Source: Streptantibioticus_C sp963761325
GTDB lineage: Bacteria > Actinomycetota > Actinomycetes > Streptomycetales > Streptomycetaceae
Reading direction: 5' to 3'
Assembly (NCBI GenBank): GCA_963761325.1
Contig: CAVXGZ010000001.1
Span: 1,736,001-1,800,000 of the forward strand
Length of the DNA stretch: 64,000 nt
Every line of letters begins with the position of its first letter. The stretch's first letter is position 1. Under the pieces are notes generated by a model. The model was not told the origin of the DNA. It searched no databases and saw nothing but the letters and a program-made list of their open reading frames with translations. A program made the position numbers and the translations under genes. Shown one piece after another: positions 51,174-62,767 of this stretch.

Positions 51174-52574
51174 ATGACAAGCACACTGATCCGCGGCGGA
51201 TTGGTGATCACCGCGTCCGACGAGCTGCACGCCGACGTCCTGATCCAGGACGGCCGGATCGCCGCGCTCTTCCACCGCGAGCCCGGCACCGAGCCCGCCG
51301 TCACCGCCGACCGGGTGATCGACGCCACCGGGCGGTACGTGATCCCCGGCGGTGTGGACGCGCACACCCACATGGAGATGCCGTTCGGCGGCACCTACGC
51401 CAGCGACACCTTCGAGACCGGCACCCGCGCCGCGGCCTGGGGCGGCACCACGACCATCGTGGACTTCGCCATCCAGAGCGTCGGCGGCTCGCTGCGCCAG
51501 GGACTCGACACCTGGCACGCCAAGGCCGACGCGCAGTGCGCCATCGACTACGGCTTCCACATGATCATGGCCGACGTGGACGAGCACTCGCTCAAGGAGA
51601 TGGACCAACTCGTCGAGGAGGGCGTCACCTCCTTCAAGCTGTTCATGGCCTACCCCGGCGTCTTCTACAGCGACGACGGCAAGATCCTGCGGGCCATGCA
51701 GCGCGCCTCGGGCAACGGCGGGCTGATCATGATGCACGCCGAGAACGGCATCGCGATCGACGTGCTGGTCGAGCAGGCGCTCGCCGCCGGCCGGACCGAC
51801 CCGCGCTACCACGGCGAGGTCCGCAAGGCGCTGCTGGAGGCCGAGGCGACGCACCGCGCCATCCAGCTGTCCCGGGTGGCCGGCTCGCCGCTGTACGTGG
51901 TGCACGTCTCGGCCACCGAGGCGCTCGCCGAACTCTCCCAGGCCCGCGACCTCGGGCTCAACGTCTTCGGCGAGACCTGCCCGCAGTACCTGTTCCTGTC
52001 CACCGACAACCTCGCCGAGCCGGACTTCGAGGGCGCCAAGTACGTCTGCTCGACGCCGCTGCGGCCGCGGGACCACCAGGAAGCCCTCTGGCGCGGGCTG
52101 CGCACCAACGACCTGTCGGTGGTCTCCACCGACCACTGCCCGTTCTGCTTCACCGGGCAGAAGGAGCTGGGCCGCGGCAACTTCTCCAAGATCCCCAACG
52201 GCCTGCCGGGCGTGGAGAACCGGATGGACCTGCTCCACCAGGCGGTCGTCGACGGGCACCTCACCCGCCGCCGCTGGATCGAACTCGCCTGCGCCACCCC
52301 GGCCCGGATGTTCGGCCTCTACCCGCGCAAGGGCACCATCGCCCCCGGCGCGGACGCGGACGTGGTCATCTACGACCCGGCCGCCGAGCAGGTCATCTCC
52401 GCCGAGACCCACCACATGAACGTCGACTACAGCGCGTACGAGGGCCGCCGGATCACCGGGCAGGTCGAGACCGTGCTCTCCCGCGGCGAGTTGGTGATCG
52501 ACGGCCGGTCCTACGTGGGACACGCCGGCCACGGCCAGTACCAGCCGCGCGGCACCTGCCAGTACCTGATCTGA
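51174..52574 (+). CDS. hydA: Dihydropyrimidinase
   Basis: A 466-residue cyclic amidohydrolase that opens dihydrouracil/dihydrothymine. Metal ligands: His64 and His66 (DAHTHMEMPFGG), carboxylated Lys155 (TSFKLFMAY), His188 (MMHAEN), VVHVSATEA and STDHCPF. GGAGGAAG lies right before the ATG. D-hydantoinase activity may accompany it. It makes the N-carbamoyl acid for the first gene of the operon. Confidence 0.94.
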   Translation: MTSTLIRGGLVITASDELHADVLIQDGRIAALFHREPGTEPAVTADRVIDATGRYVIPGGVDAHTHMEMPFGGTYASDTFETGTRAAAWGGTTTIVDFAIQSVGGSLRQGLDTWHAKADAQCAIDYGFHMIMADVDEHSLKEMDQLVEEGVTSFKLFMAYPGVFYSDDGKILRAMQRASGNGGLIMMHAENGIAIDVLVEQALAAGRTDPRYHGEVRKALLEAEATHRAIQLSRVAGSPLYVVHVSATEALAELSQARDLGLNVFGETCPQYLFLSTDNLAEPDFEGAKYVCSTPLRPRDHQEALWRGLRTNDLSVVSTDHCPFCFTGQKELGRGNFSKIPNGLPGVENRMDLLHQAVVDGHLTRRRWIELACATPARMFGLYPRKGTIAPGADADVVIYDPAAEQVISAETHHMNVDYSAYEGRRITGQVETVLSRGELVIDGRSYVGHAGHGQYQPRGTCQYLI

Positions 52575-52653
52575 CCCGGGCCGCCCCCCAGGGGCGTCCC
52601 CGGTCTTCCCGGTTTCTAGGTTTTCCCCGGATTTTCTCGCGAAAGGCACGAAG

Positions 52654-53669
52654 ATGGACTTCGGGCTCGTACTGCAGACCGATCCACCCGCCTCGGCGGT
52701 CGTCGAACTCATGCGCCGCGCCGAACACAGCGGCTTCCGCTACGGCTGGACCTTCGACTCCGCGGTGCTGTGGCAGGAGCCGTTCGTCATCTACAGCCGG
52801 ATCCTCGAACACACCCAGCGGATGATCGTCGGACCGATGGTCACCAACCCGGGCACCCGCACCTGGGAGGTGACCGCGTCCACCTTCGCCACGCTCAACG
52901 ACATGTACGGCAACCGCACGGTGTGCGGCATCGGCCGCGGCGACTCCGCGATGCGGGTGGCCGGCCGCAAGCCCAACACCCTGGCCAGGCTCGGCGAGGC
53001 GATGGGCGTCATCCGCGACCTCGCCGAGGGCCGCGAGACCGAGGTGGACGGCAACACCATCCGGCTGCCCTGGGTGCGCGACGGCCGGCTGCCGGTGTGG
53101 ATGGCCGCCTACGGCCCCAAGGCGCTGGCGCTGGCCGGCCAGAAGGCGGACGGCTTCATCCTGCAGCTCGCCGACCCGTTCCTGACCGAGTGGATGGTCA
53201 AGGCGGTCCGCCAAGCCGCGGCCGACGCGGGCCGCGACCCGGAGTCGGTCGCCATCTGCGTCGCCGCCCCGGCCTACGTCACCGACGGCACCGAGGAGGG
53301 GCTCGCCCACGGCCGCGAGCAGTGCCGCTGGTTCGGCGGCATGGTCGGCAACCACGTCGCCGACCTCGTGGAGCGCTACGGAGCCCACTCCGGCATGGTC
53401 CCGGACGAGCTGACCGCGTACATCAAGGACCGCCAGGGCTACGACTACGCGCACCACGGCCGCAGCGGCAACCCCGACACCGCCTTCGTGCCGGACGCGG
53501 TGGTGGACCGCTTCTGCCTGATCGGCCCACCCGAGGCACACGTCGAGAAGCTGGAACACCTGCGCGGCCTGGGCGTCGACCAGTTCGCGCTCTACGCCAT
53601 GCACGACGCCCGCGAGGCCGTCATCGACACGTACGGCGAGCAGATCATCCCGCGGTTCGGAGCGGACGC

Positions 53670-53673
<4 letters not shown>
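52654..53673 (+). CDS. LLM-class F420-dependent oxidoreductase (TIGR03842-like)
   Basis: A 339-residue luciferase-like TIM-barrel enzyme. It starts DFGLVLQTDPPAS, and carries GPMVTNPGTRTWEVTASTFATLND, CGIGRGDSAMRVAGRKP and PVWMAAYGPKALALAGQKADG, matching the LLM group that uses F420 or flavin. RBS GAAAGG before the ATG. It lies between dihydropyrimidinase and the permease and overlaps the latter by four bases. Substrate not known; the place in the operon suggests a nucleobase or hydantoin. Confidence 0.85.
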
Positions 53674-55200
<1,527 letters not shown>

Positions 55201-56028
55201 TCACCTCGGCGGCCAACCGGTCGTAAGGGGTGGGCTCCGCGTTGACGATCACCAGACGCGCGCCGTGCTCCGCCGCGATCCCGGCCAGGGACGCGGCGGG
55301 CTGCACCTGCAGGCTGCTGCCGACCGCCACGAACACCTCGCACGCCTTCGCGATCGACATGGCCCGGCCCAGCACCACCGGGTCGAGCCGCTGGCCGAAC
55401 ATCACCGTGGCGGACTTCAGGATCCCGCCGCACGCCTCGCACGCCGGATCGTCCTCGCCCGCGGCCACCCGGGCGAGGGCGTCGGCCATCGCACCGCGCG
55501 CCCGGCAGTCCACGCACACCACGGACCGCGAGGAGCCGTGCAGTTCGAGCACCTTGCGGGCCGGCATCCCGGCGTCCTGGTGCAGCCCGTCGACGTTCTG
55601 CGTGATCACCCGGACCGGGACGCCGGCCCGCTCCAGCCGGGCCACCGCGTCGTGCGCCGCGTTCGGCCGGGCGGTCCTGGCCGGGCTCTCCAGCCGCATC
55701 CGCCAGGCCCGGCGCCGGATCTGCGGGTCCGTGACGTAGTGGTCGTAGCTCACCAGCTTCTGCGGCCTGCGGATCGCTCCGCCACACCCCCCGCGGCCCG
55801 CGGTAGTCCGGGATGCCGGAGTCCGTCGAGATGCCGGCGCCGCTCAGGATCGCCACCAGCGGCCGGCGTGCCGTCGCCTCTGCGCTGCTCATGCGGCCGA
55901 GCCTACGAGCATCCCGCGGGCGCCGGCCAACCCCTTTCCGCGCCCCCGGCCGGCCGCGCCGCCGCACCGGTCGGGCCCGGCCCGGCGATCCGCCCACCGG
56001 ACCGGCCGAGATCTGGCACGGTGGGGGA

Positions 56029-57450
56029 GTGAGCACGGACGCAGTGGATGTCGTGGTGGTCGGGGCGGGGCCGAACGGGCTGACGGCCGCCGTGGAACTG
56101 GCCCGCGCCGGGGTGGGCGTGACGGTCTACGAGGCGGCGGACACCGTCGGGGGAGGGGCGCGCACCGAGGAGCTGACGCTGCCCGGCTTCCGGCACGACC
56201 CGTGCTCGACGGCCCACCCGTTCGGCGCCGGATCACCGGTGTTCAACGCGCTGCCGCTGGCCGACCACGGCCTCACCTGGGTCCACCCGCAGCTGCCGAT
56301 GGCGCACCCCTTCCCGGACGGCACGGCGGCGGTGCTGGCCCGCTCGGTGGGCGAGACCGCGGCCTCGCTGGGCGCCCGGGACGCGGGCGCCTACCGGCGG
56401 CTGGTCGCGCCCTTCACCGGGCGGTGGCCGCAACTGGCCCGCGACGTGCTGCGCCCGCAGTGGTCCGGGCTGCCGCGCGACCCGCTGCTGTACGCCAGGT
56501 TCGGCCTGATCGGCGGGCTCCCGCTGACGCTGCTGGCCCGGCGCTTCCAGGACCCGAAGGCGCGCGCCCTGCTGGCCGGCGCGGCGGCCCACCTGGTCGG
56601 GCCGTTGAGCGGTCCGATCACCTCGGGCGGCGCGCTGACCTTCCTGCTCGCCGGACACGAGGTCGGCTGGCCGTTCGCGCGCGGCGGCTCGCAGGCGATC
56701 TCCGACGCGCTCGCCGGGCTGCTGACCGCGCTGGGCGGCACGATCCGCACCGGCGTCACCGTCCGCTCGCTCGCCGAGCTGCCGCCCGCCCTGGCCTACG
56801 TCTTCGACACCTCGCCGACCGCGCTGGCCCGCATCGCCGGCCTCAAGGACGCCTTCCCCGGCTTCCGCTACGGGCCGGCCGCGTTCAAGATCGACTATGC
56901 GCTGGACGGGCCGGTCCCGTGGACCGCGCCGCAGGCCGCCCGGGCCGGCACGGTGCACCTGGGGCCGACGTTCGGCGAGATCGACACCGCGCTGCGCGCC
57001 GCGTCGAGCGGCCGGGCGCCGCAGGTGCCGTTCGTGCTGTCCGCGCAGCCCAGCCTCTTCGACGACTCGCGCGCCCCGGCCGGCCGGCACGTCTTCTGGG
57101 CCTACTCCCACGTGCCGAACGGCTGGCGCGGCGACGCGACCGAGGCCGTCGAGCGGCAGATCGAACGCTTCGCGCCCGGCTTCACCGACCGGGTGCTGGC
57201 CCGCGCGGTCAGCGGCCCGGCCGAGTTGGCCGCCCGCAACGCCAACTACGTCGGCGGCGACATCGCCTGCGGATCGGCGGCCGGGCTGCGCGCGGTGATC
57301 CGCCCGGCGCTGCGCCGGGTCCCGTACGCGACCAGCGACCCGTCGGTCTTCCTGTGCTCCTCGGCCGCCCCGCCCGGCCCCGGCGTGCACGGGATGGCCG
57401 GTTTCCACGCGGCGCGCACGGTGCTGAAGGCGCTGGGCCGCGGGCGTTGA
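56029..57450 (+). CDS. FAD/NAD(P)-dependent oxidoreductase (phytoene-desaturase-like)
   Basis: A 473-residue flavoprotein. The FAD motif is VVVVGAGPNGLTAAVELARAGVGVTVYEAADTVGGGART near the start, and FGAGSPVFNALPL, HEVGWPFARGGSQAISDAL and the final PGPGVHGMAGFHAARTVL complete the CrtI-like pattern. GTG is set by GGGGGAG. Neighbours are not carotenoid genes, so the substrate is unknown; many actinomycete copies have no known role. Confidence 0.8.
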   Translation: MSTDAVDVVVVGAGPNGLTAAVELARAGVGVTVYEAADTVGGGARTEELTLPGFRHDPCSTAHPFGAGSPVFNALPLADHGLTWVHPQLPMAHPFPDGTAAVLARSVGETAASLGARDAGAYRRLVAPFTGRWPQLARDVLRPQWSGLPRDPLLYARFGLIGGLPLTLLARRFQDPKARALLAGAAAHLVGPLSGPITSGGALTFLLAGHEVGWPFARGGSQAISDALAGLLTALGGTIRTGVTVRSLAELPPALAYVFDTSPTALARIAGLKDAFPGFRYGPAAFKIDYALDGPVPWTAPQAARAGTVHLGPTFGEIDTALRAASSGRAPQVPFVLSAQPSLFDDSRAPAGRHVFWAYSHVPNGWRGDATEAVERQIERFAPGFTDRVLARAVSGPAELAARNANYVGGDIACGSAAGLRAVIRPALRRVPYATSDPSVFLCSSAAPPGPGVHGMAGFHAARTVLKALGRGR

Positions 57451-57506
57451 CCCGGCCGAGTCCGCGGGTAGGTCCGCAGCACACCGTCCCCCCGAAAGGT
57501 GCCCGC

Positions 57507-57986
57507 ATGGCGAACGCCGACGACCTCACCGCCGCACTCGACCTCGACACGCTGGACATGAGCGGCATCACCCCCGAGCGGTTCGCCCGGATCGTCCGCT
57601 CGACGCCGCCCGAGCGCACCGCCGCGGTGATGGCCGGACCGCACCGCAGGCGGATCCTGGACGAGCTCTTCGCCCGCATGCGCGTGCTGTTCAAGGCCGA
57701 GGCGGCCGGCGACCGGGAGGCGCGGGTCCGCTGGCGCATCACCGCCCCCGGCGCCGAGCCGGACGTCTACGAGACCGACATCGCCGCCGGCCGCCTGACG
57801 GTCACCGGGCACCTGACCGACCGCGCGGTCCGGCTCACCCTGACGATGGCCGCCCCCGAACTGCTGAAGCTGGCCTCCGGCAGCGCCTCGGGACCGCTGC
57901 TGCTGATCACCCGCAGGCTGAGCGCCGAGGGCGACCTGCTGCTCGCCGCGGCACTGACCCGCTGGTTCGACCTGCCCAGGGTCTGA
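57507..57986 (+). CDS. SCP2 sterol-binding-domain protein
   Basis: A 159-residue protein. After a short leader (LTAALDLDTLDMSGITPERFARIVR), the SCP2-like fold runs VRWRITAPGAEPDVYETDIAAGRLTVTGH, then LTLTMAAPELLKLASGSASGPLLLITRRLSAEGD. Its domain binds lipids or CoA esters. ATG with AAAGGT upstream. It follows the flavoprotein by 56 bases and may share its transcript. Function unknown. Confidence 0.82.
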   Translation: MANADDLTAALDLDTLDMSGITPERFARIVRSTPPERTAAVMAGPHRRRILDELFARMRVLFKAEAAGDREARVRWRITAPGAEPDVYETDIAAGRLTVTGHLTDRAVRLTLTMAAPELLKLASGSASGPLLLITRRLSAEGDLLLAAALTRWFDLPRV

Positions 57987-58073
57987 CCGAACCGGCCATT
58001 GACGCGGACCGCACGGGCCAACAAGGCTGCGTGGGTCATCAGCGAAGGCGCGCGCGTCCCGAGGAGCAGCCCC

Positions 58074-59897
58074 GTGTTCACCACCCGTCCCACTCTCCAG
58101 GGCACCTTCGGCATGGTGTCCTCCACCCACTGGCTGGCCTCCCAGTCCGCCATGGCCGTTCTGGAGGACGACGGCAACGCCTTCGACGCCGCCGTGGCCG
58201 CGGCCTTCGTGCTGCACGTCGTCGAGCCGCACCTGAACGGTCCGGGCGGCGAGGTCCCGGCGATCTTCGCCCCGGCCGGCGGCGAGGTCCAGGTGCTGTG
58301 CGGCCAGGGCCCGGCACCGGCCGGCGCCACCATCGGCCACTACACCGGCCTGGGCCTGCACCTCGTCCCCGGCACCGGCCCGCTGGCCGCCACCGTGCCC
58401 GGCGCGTTCGACGCCTGGATGCTGCTGCTGCGCGACCACGGCACCAAGCCGCTCGCCGAGGTGCTGAAGTACGCCATCGGCTACGCGGAGTCCGGCCACC
58501 CGGTCCTGGACCGGGTCGGCGCCACCATCGAGACCGTGCGGCGGCTGTTCACCGAGGAGTGGACCAGCTCCGCGGCGGTCTACCTGCCCGGCGGCCAACC
58601 GCCCGCCGCCGGCACCCTGTTCCGCAACCCGGTGCTCGCCGCCACCTGGCGCCGGATCATCACCGAGTCCGACGCGGCCGGCGGCAGCCGGGAACACCGC
58701 ATCGACGCCGCCCGCCGGGTGTGGCGCGAGGGCTTCGTCGCCGAGGCGATCGCCGCGTCCGCCGCCCGGCCCGCCCTCGACACCTCGGGCCGCCGCAACG
58801 CGGGCGTGCTGACCGGCGACGACCTCGCCGCGTTCAGCGCCGGCTACGAGCGGCCGGTCACCCACGAGTGGAACGGCTGGACGGTCGCCAAGTGCGGCCC
58901 GTGGAGCCAGGGCCCGGCCTTCCTCCAGCAACTGTCGCTGCTGCCGGACGGGTTGGGCCGCGGCGAGCTGGCGCACGGCACCGGCACCTACGTGCACACC
59001 CTCGTCGAGGGCGCCAAGCTCGCCTTCGCCGACCGCGAGGCCTGGTACGGCGACGCCGCCGAGGTGCCGCTCGACGACCTGCTGGCGCCCGCCTACGCGG
59101 CCGAGCGCCGCTGGCTGACCGGCGGCGTGGCCTCCCACGAGCTGCGGCCCGGCCGGCCCGGCGGACGCACCCCCCGGCTGCCGGAGTTCGTGCTGCGCGC
59201 GGCGGCCGGCAAGCCGGTGGAGAACGAGGCGGGCCGCGACGCGCTGTCCGCGGCCGGCACCGGCGAGCCGACCGTCGGCACCGACGGCGCGACCCGCGGC
59301 GACACCTGCCACCTCGACGTGGTGGACCGGTTCGGCAACATGATCGCGGCCACCCCGAGCGGCGGCTGGCTGCAGTCGAGCCCGGTGGTGCCGGAGCTCG
59401 GCTTCCCGCTCGGCACCCGGCTGCAGATGACCTGGCTGGAGGAGGGGCTGCCCAACTCCCTCACCCCCGGCCGCCGGCCGCGCACCACGCTGAGCCCGTC
59501 GATGGCGCTGCGCGACGGCCGTCCGGTGCTGGCCTTCGGCACCCCGGGCGGCGACCAGCAGGACCAGTGGAGCTTCCACTTCTTCCTGGCCGTCGCGCTG
59601 CGCTCCCGGGTCCGCGGCGGCCTGGACCTGCAGGGCGCGGTGGACGAGCCGAACTGGCACACCGACGCCTTCCCCAGCTCCTTCCACCCGCGCGCCATGG
59701 TCCCCGGCAGCGTGGTCGTCGAGTCGCGGATCGGCGACCACGTCGTCGACGAGCTGCGGCACCGCGGCCACCTGGTCACGGTCGCCGACGGCTGGACCGA
59801 GGGCCGGATGTGCGCGGTCGCCCTGGACCCGGAGACCGGCGTGCTGTCCGCCGCCGCCAACCCGCGCGGCATGCAGGGCTACGCGGTCGGCCGCTGA
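58074..59897 (+). CDS. Gamma-glutamyltransferase-family protein
   Basis: A 607-residue Ntn-hydrolase precursor. MFTTRPTLQGTFGMVSSTHWLASQ begins it, and the self-cleavage/nucleophile Thr is in GDTCHLDVVDRFGNMIAATPSGGW, which divides the chain into large and small subunits. GTG at 58074 fits GAGGAG seven bases upstream and the family N-terminus. There is no signal peptide, so it acts inside the cell. Substrate may be a gamma-glutamyl or other amide; actinomycetes lack glutathione. Confidence 0.88.
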   Translation: MFTTRPTLQGTFGMVSSTHWLASQSAMAVLEDDGNAFDAAVAAAFVLHVVEPHLNGPGGEVPAIFAPAGGEVQVLCGQGPAPAGATIGHYTGLGLHLVPGTGPLAATVPGAFDAWMLLLRDHGTKPLAEVLKYAIGYAESGHPVLDRVGATIETVRRLFTEEWTSSAAVYLPGGQPPAAGTLFRNPVLAATWRRIITESDAAGGSREHRIDAARRVWREGFVAEAIAASAARPALDTSGRRNAGVLTGDDLAAFSAGYERPVTHEWNGWTVAKCGPWSQGPAFLQQLSLLPDGLGRGELAHGTGTYVHTLVEGAKLAFADREAWYGDAAEVPLDDLLAPAYAAERRWLTGGVASHELRPGRPGGRTPRLPEFVLRAAAGKPVENEAGRDALSAAGTGEPTVGTDGATRGDTCHLDVVDRFGNMIAATPSGGWLQSSPVVPELGFPLGTRLQMTWLEEGLPNSLTPGRRPRTTLSPSMALRDGRPVLAFGTPGGDQQDQWSFHFFLAVALRSRVRGGLDLQGAVDEPNWHTDAFPSSFHPRAMVPGSVVVESRIGDHVVDELRHRGHLVTVADGWTEGRMCAVALDPETGVLSAAANPRGMQGYAVGR

Positions 59898-59954
59898 CGG
59901 GCCCGGGCCCTAGGGTCGAGGCAGGTCGGGGCACGCCGTCGAGGGGAGCGCGAG

Positions 59955-61095
59955 GTGGCAGGGACGCGGGTGCTGGTCGCCGCGGACAAGTTCAAGGGCT
60001 CGCTGACCGCGCGCGAGGTGGCGCGGCACGTGACCGCCGGACTGCGGCGGGTCCGCCCGGAACTGGAGGTCGACTGGCTCCCGGTCGCCGACGGCGGCGA
60101 CGGCACGGTGGACGCGGCGGTCGCGGCCGGCTTCGAGCGCCGCACCGCCGAGGTGACCGGACCGCTGGGCTCGCCGGTGACCGCCGGCTACGCGCTGCGC
60201 GACGGGGTGGCCGTCATCGAGATGGCCGAGGCGTCCGGCCTGCGCCACCTGCCGCCCGGCCGGTTCGCCCCGCTGACCGCGACCACCCTCGGCACCGGCG
60301 AACTGCTGCGCGCGGCCCTCGACGCGGGCGCGCGCACCGTGGTGCTCGGCGTCGGGGGCAGCGCGAGCACCGACGGCGGCGCCGGGATGCTCGTCGCACT
60401 GGGCGCCCGGCTCAGCGCGGCGGACGGCACCCCGGTCGCACCGGGCGGCGCGGCGCTCGGCGGCGCTGGCCGCAGCCGACCTGTCCGGGCTCGACCCCCG
60501 GCTGGCCGCCACCGCCTTCGTGCTCGCCGGCGACGTGGACAACCCGCTGCGCGGTCCGCAGGGCGCCGCGGCGGTCTACGGCCCGCAGAAGGGCGCCTCA
60601 CCGGCCGACGTCCGCACGCTGGACGACGCGCTCGGGGTCTACGCGGACGCGCTGGCCGCGGCGCGGGGCCCGCGTGCCGTGCGGCTGGCCTCGGCGCCCG
60701 GCGCGGGCGCGGCCGGCGGGATCGGCTACGCGGCGCTGCTGTGCCTGGACGCCCGCTTCCGGCCCGGCGTGGAGGTGCTGCTGGAACTGCTGGGGTTCCC
60801 CGCGGCGCTGGAGCGGGCCGACCTCGTGATCACCGGCGAGGGCTCGCTCGATGCGCAGACGCTGCGCGGCAAGGCGCCGGCCGGGGTGGCCCGGGCGGCC
60901 CGGGCCGGCGGCCGGGAGGTGGTCGCGGTGTGCGGGCGGCTGGCGCTCGGGCCCGCCGAGCTGGCGGCGGCCGGCATCCGCGCCGCCTACCCGCTGACCG
61001 ACCTCGAACCCGACCCGGCCGCCTGCGTGTCCGCAGCCGGCCCGCTGCTGGAGCGCACCGCCGAACGCGTCGCCCGCGACTTCCTGGGCGGGTAG
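59955..61095 (+). pseudogene. Glycerate kinase, single-base frameshift
   Basis: From GTG 59955 (RVLVAADKFKGSLTAREVARHV, then VADGGDGTVDAAV, then LGVGGSASTDGGAGML) the frame is that of a class II glycerate kinase up to about 60450. It then shifts by one base: the rest reads AALAAADLSGLDPRLAATAF, FVLAGDVDNPLRGPQGAAAVYGPQKGA and LVITGEGSLDAQTLRGKAPAGVARAA to 61095. The break lies in the near-repeat CGGCGCTCGG/CGGCGCTGGC (60451-60470). Repaired length is about 380 residues, typical. The enzyme completes glyoxylate to glycerate metabolism, relevant to allantoin breakdown. Confidence 0.82.
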
Positions 61096-61103
61096 GGCCG
61101 GAT

Positions 61104-61144
61104 ACGCGAGGGGCCCCGGGCGGTGTGCCCGGGGCCCCTCGCGT
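61104..61144. terminator. Bidirectional terminator
   Basis: A perfect 18-base stem (starting ACGCGAGGGGCC) with a GGTGT loop lies between the converging glycerate kinase and pssA genes, the longest hairpin in the window. Confidence 0.8.
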
Positions 61145-61157
61145 GTGCGGTGGGTGC

Positions 61158-62006
61158 CTACCGCAGTTGCGCGCGCGCCTCGCGGCGGTTGTCGCGGAAG
61201 GTGTTGACCCGGCGGAACATCGCGACCAGCGGGATGACCGCGGCCATGACGACCTGCAGCGCGGCACCGGCCTGCAGCAGCATCTGCGCGCCGGGCGCGT
61301 CGGCGGCCCAGGCACCCAGGCAGCCCATGCTGATGAAGATCCAGCACAGGGTGGCGACCGCGAGCCGGCCGTGCGGCTTGGGGTACTCGACCCGGGAGAC
61401 CATCAGCCACGCCACGCCGACGATGATGGCCAGCGTCGGGATGAACGGCAGCTGCAGCAGCGTCGCCGAGACGATGGTCAGCGCGCCCATCGGGCTCGGC
61501 ATGCCCTGGAACATGCCGTCCTTCATGGTGGTGCACGAGAAGCGCGCGAGGCGCAGCACGACGGCGAGGACCACCACGATCGCGGCCACCGCCGAGACGT
61601 GCTGGTGGCCGTCGTTGGCGACCATGCCCCACACGACCACGAAGTACGCCGGCGCCAGGCCGAAGCTGATCAGGTCGGAGAGGTTGTCCAGCTCCGCGCC
61701 CATCGCCGAGCTGCGCAGCTTGCGGGCGACCAGGCCGTCGAAGAGGTCGAAGACCGAGGCGAGCAGCATGAGCATCACGGCGGTGGCGGCGCTGTGCCGG
61801 GTCATGCCGCCGTCGGTCTGCCCCATCAGGTGCGGGACGAGCACGCCGGTGGTGGTGAAGTACACCGCCATGAAGCCGCAGGTGGCGTTGCCGAGAGTGA
61901 GGGTGTCGGCTATCGACAGCCGGGTCGACAACGGCATGTCGTCGGTGGCGTCCTCCTCCAGCTCGGCCACCCAGGGGGTCTGCCGGTCGGGATCAATCAC
62001 GGTCAA
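61158..62006 (-). CDS. pssA: CDP-diacylglycerol-serine O-phosphatidyltransferase
   Basis: A 282-residue membrane enzyme of the CDP-alcohol transferase family. The signature FDLFDGLVARKLRSSAMGAELDNLSD (D-G-x2-A-R ... G-x3-D-x3-D) is complete, with six to eight membrane segments. It makes phosphatidylserine. TTG at 62006 follows GGGGTGA at good spacing; a GTG six bases later is possible. It overlaps psd by 14 bases, giving a translationally coupled pair for phosphatidylethanolamine. Confidence 0.93.
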   Translation of the reverse strand: MTVIDPDRQTPWVAELEEDATDDMPLSTRLSIADTLTLGNATCGFMAVYFTTTGVLVPHLMGQTDGGMTRHSAATAVMLMLLASVFDLFDGLVARKLRSSAMGAELDNLSDLISFGLAPAYFVVVWGMVANDGHQHVSAVAAIVVVLAVVLRLARFSCTTMKDGMFQGMPSPMGALTIVSATLLQLPFIPTLAIIVGVAWLMVSRVEYPKPHGRLAVATLCWIFISMGCLGAWAADAPGAQMLLQAGAALQVVMAAVIPLVAMFRRVNTFRDNRREARAQLR

Positions 62007-62640
62007 GGCGAGTCACCCCTGCCTGTGTCGGCTGGCCGACCTCGACGGCGGCCTCGATGCCCTGCGGCAGATACACGTCGACGCGCGAGCCGAAGCGGAT
62101 CAGGCCGATCCGCTCGCCCTGCTCGACCTTGCTGCCCTGCGGCACGTACGGCACGATACGCCGGGCCACGGCGCCGGCGATCTGGACCATCTCGACGTCG
62201 CCCAACTCCGTGTCGAAGTGCCAGACGACACGCTCGTTGTGCTCGCTCTCCTTGTTGAACGCCGGAACGAACCCGCCGGGGATGTGCTCGACGGAGGTGA
62301 TCGTGCCCGCCAGCGGCGCGCGGTTCACGTGGACGTTCAGCGGGCTCATGAAGATCGCGACGCGGGTGCGGCCGTCCTTCCAGGGCATGATGCTCTGCAC
62401 CACGCCGTCGGCGGGCGAGATGACCCTGCCGGGGGCGATCTCACGTTCCGGGTCCCGGAAGAACCACAGCATGCCCGCCGCGAGGGCGGTGGTCGGTACG
62501 GCCACAGCCGCCCAGCGTCCGGAGCGGCGGGCGCGGGTCAGGCTGACCGCTGCGGCGGCGACGGTCGGCAGGAGCCACGGCGACGCTCCACGCGCGAGGC
62601 GGACCCGACCGCGTTGTGCAGAGGATGGGCTGTGGGGCAT
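61993..62640 (-). CDS. psd: Phosphatidylserine decarboxylase
   Basis: A 215-residue short-type decarboxylase. SPADGVVQSI, FMSPLNVHVNRAPLAGTI and the self-processing site IRFGSRVDVYLP (Gly-Ser, giving the pyruvoyl group) are all present. ATG at 62640 is chosen because GAAGG precedes it; 18 upstream residues of an open frame are low-complexity. It converts the pssA product to phosphatidylethanolamine at the membrane. Confidence 0.92.
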   Translation of the reverse strand: MPHSPSSAQRGRVRLARGASPWLLPTVAAAAVSLTRARRSGRWAAVAVPTTALAAGMLWFFRDPEREIAPGRVISPADGVVQSIMPWKDGRTRVAIFMSPLNVHVNRAPLAGTITSVEHIPGGFVPAFNKESEHNERVVWHFDTELGDVEMVQIAGAVARRIVPYVPQGSKVEQGERIGLIRFGSRVDVYLPQGIEAAVEVGQPTQAGVTRLDRD

Positions 62641-62767
62641 GGATGACCTTCGTAGCGGAGGATGCCGCGGAGAATAAGGGGACGGCGGCTTCATCCGATG
62701 GTATCGGTAGCGGCCAGCAACTGGGCAAGCTCAGGCGCGAGTCGGTGGCCGCCAACCATGTTCACGG

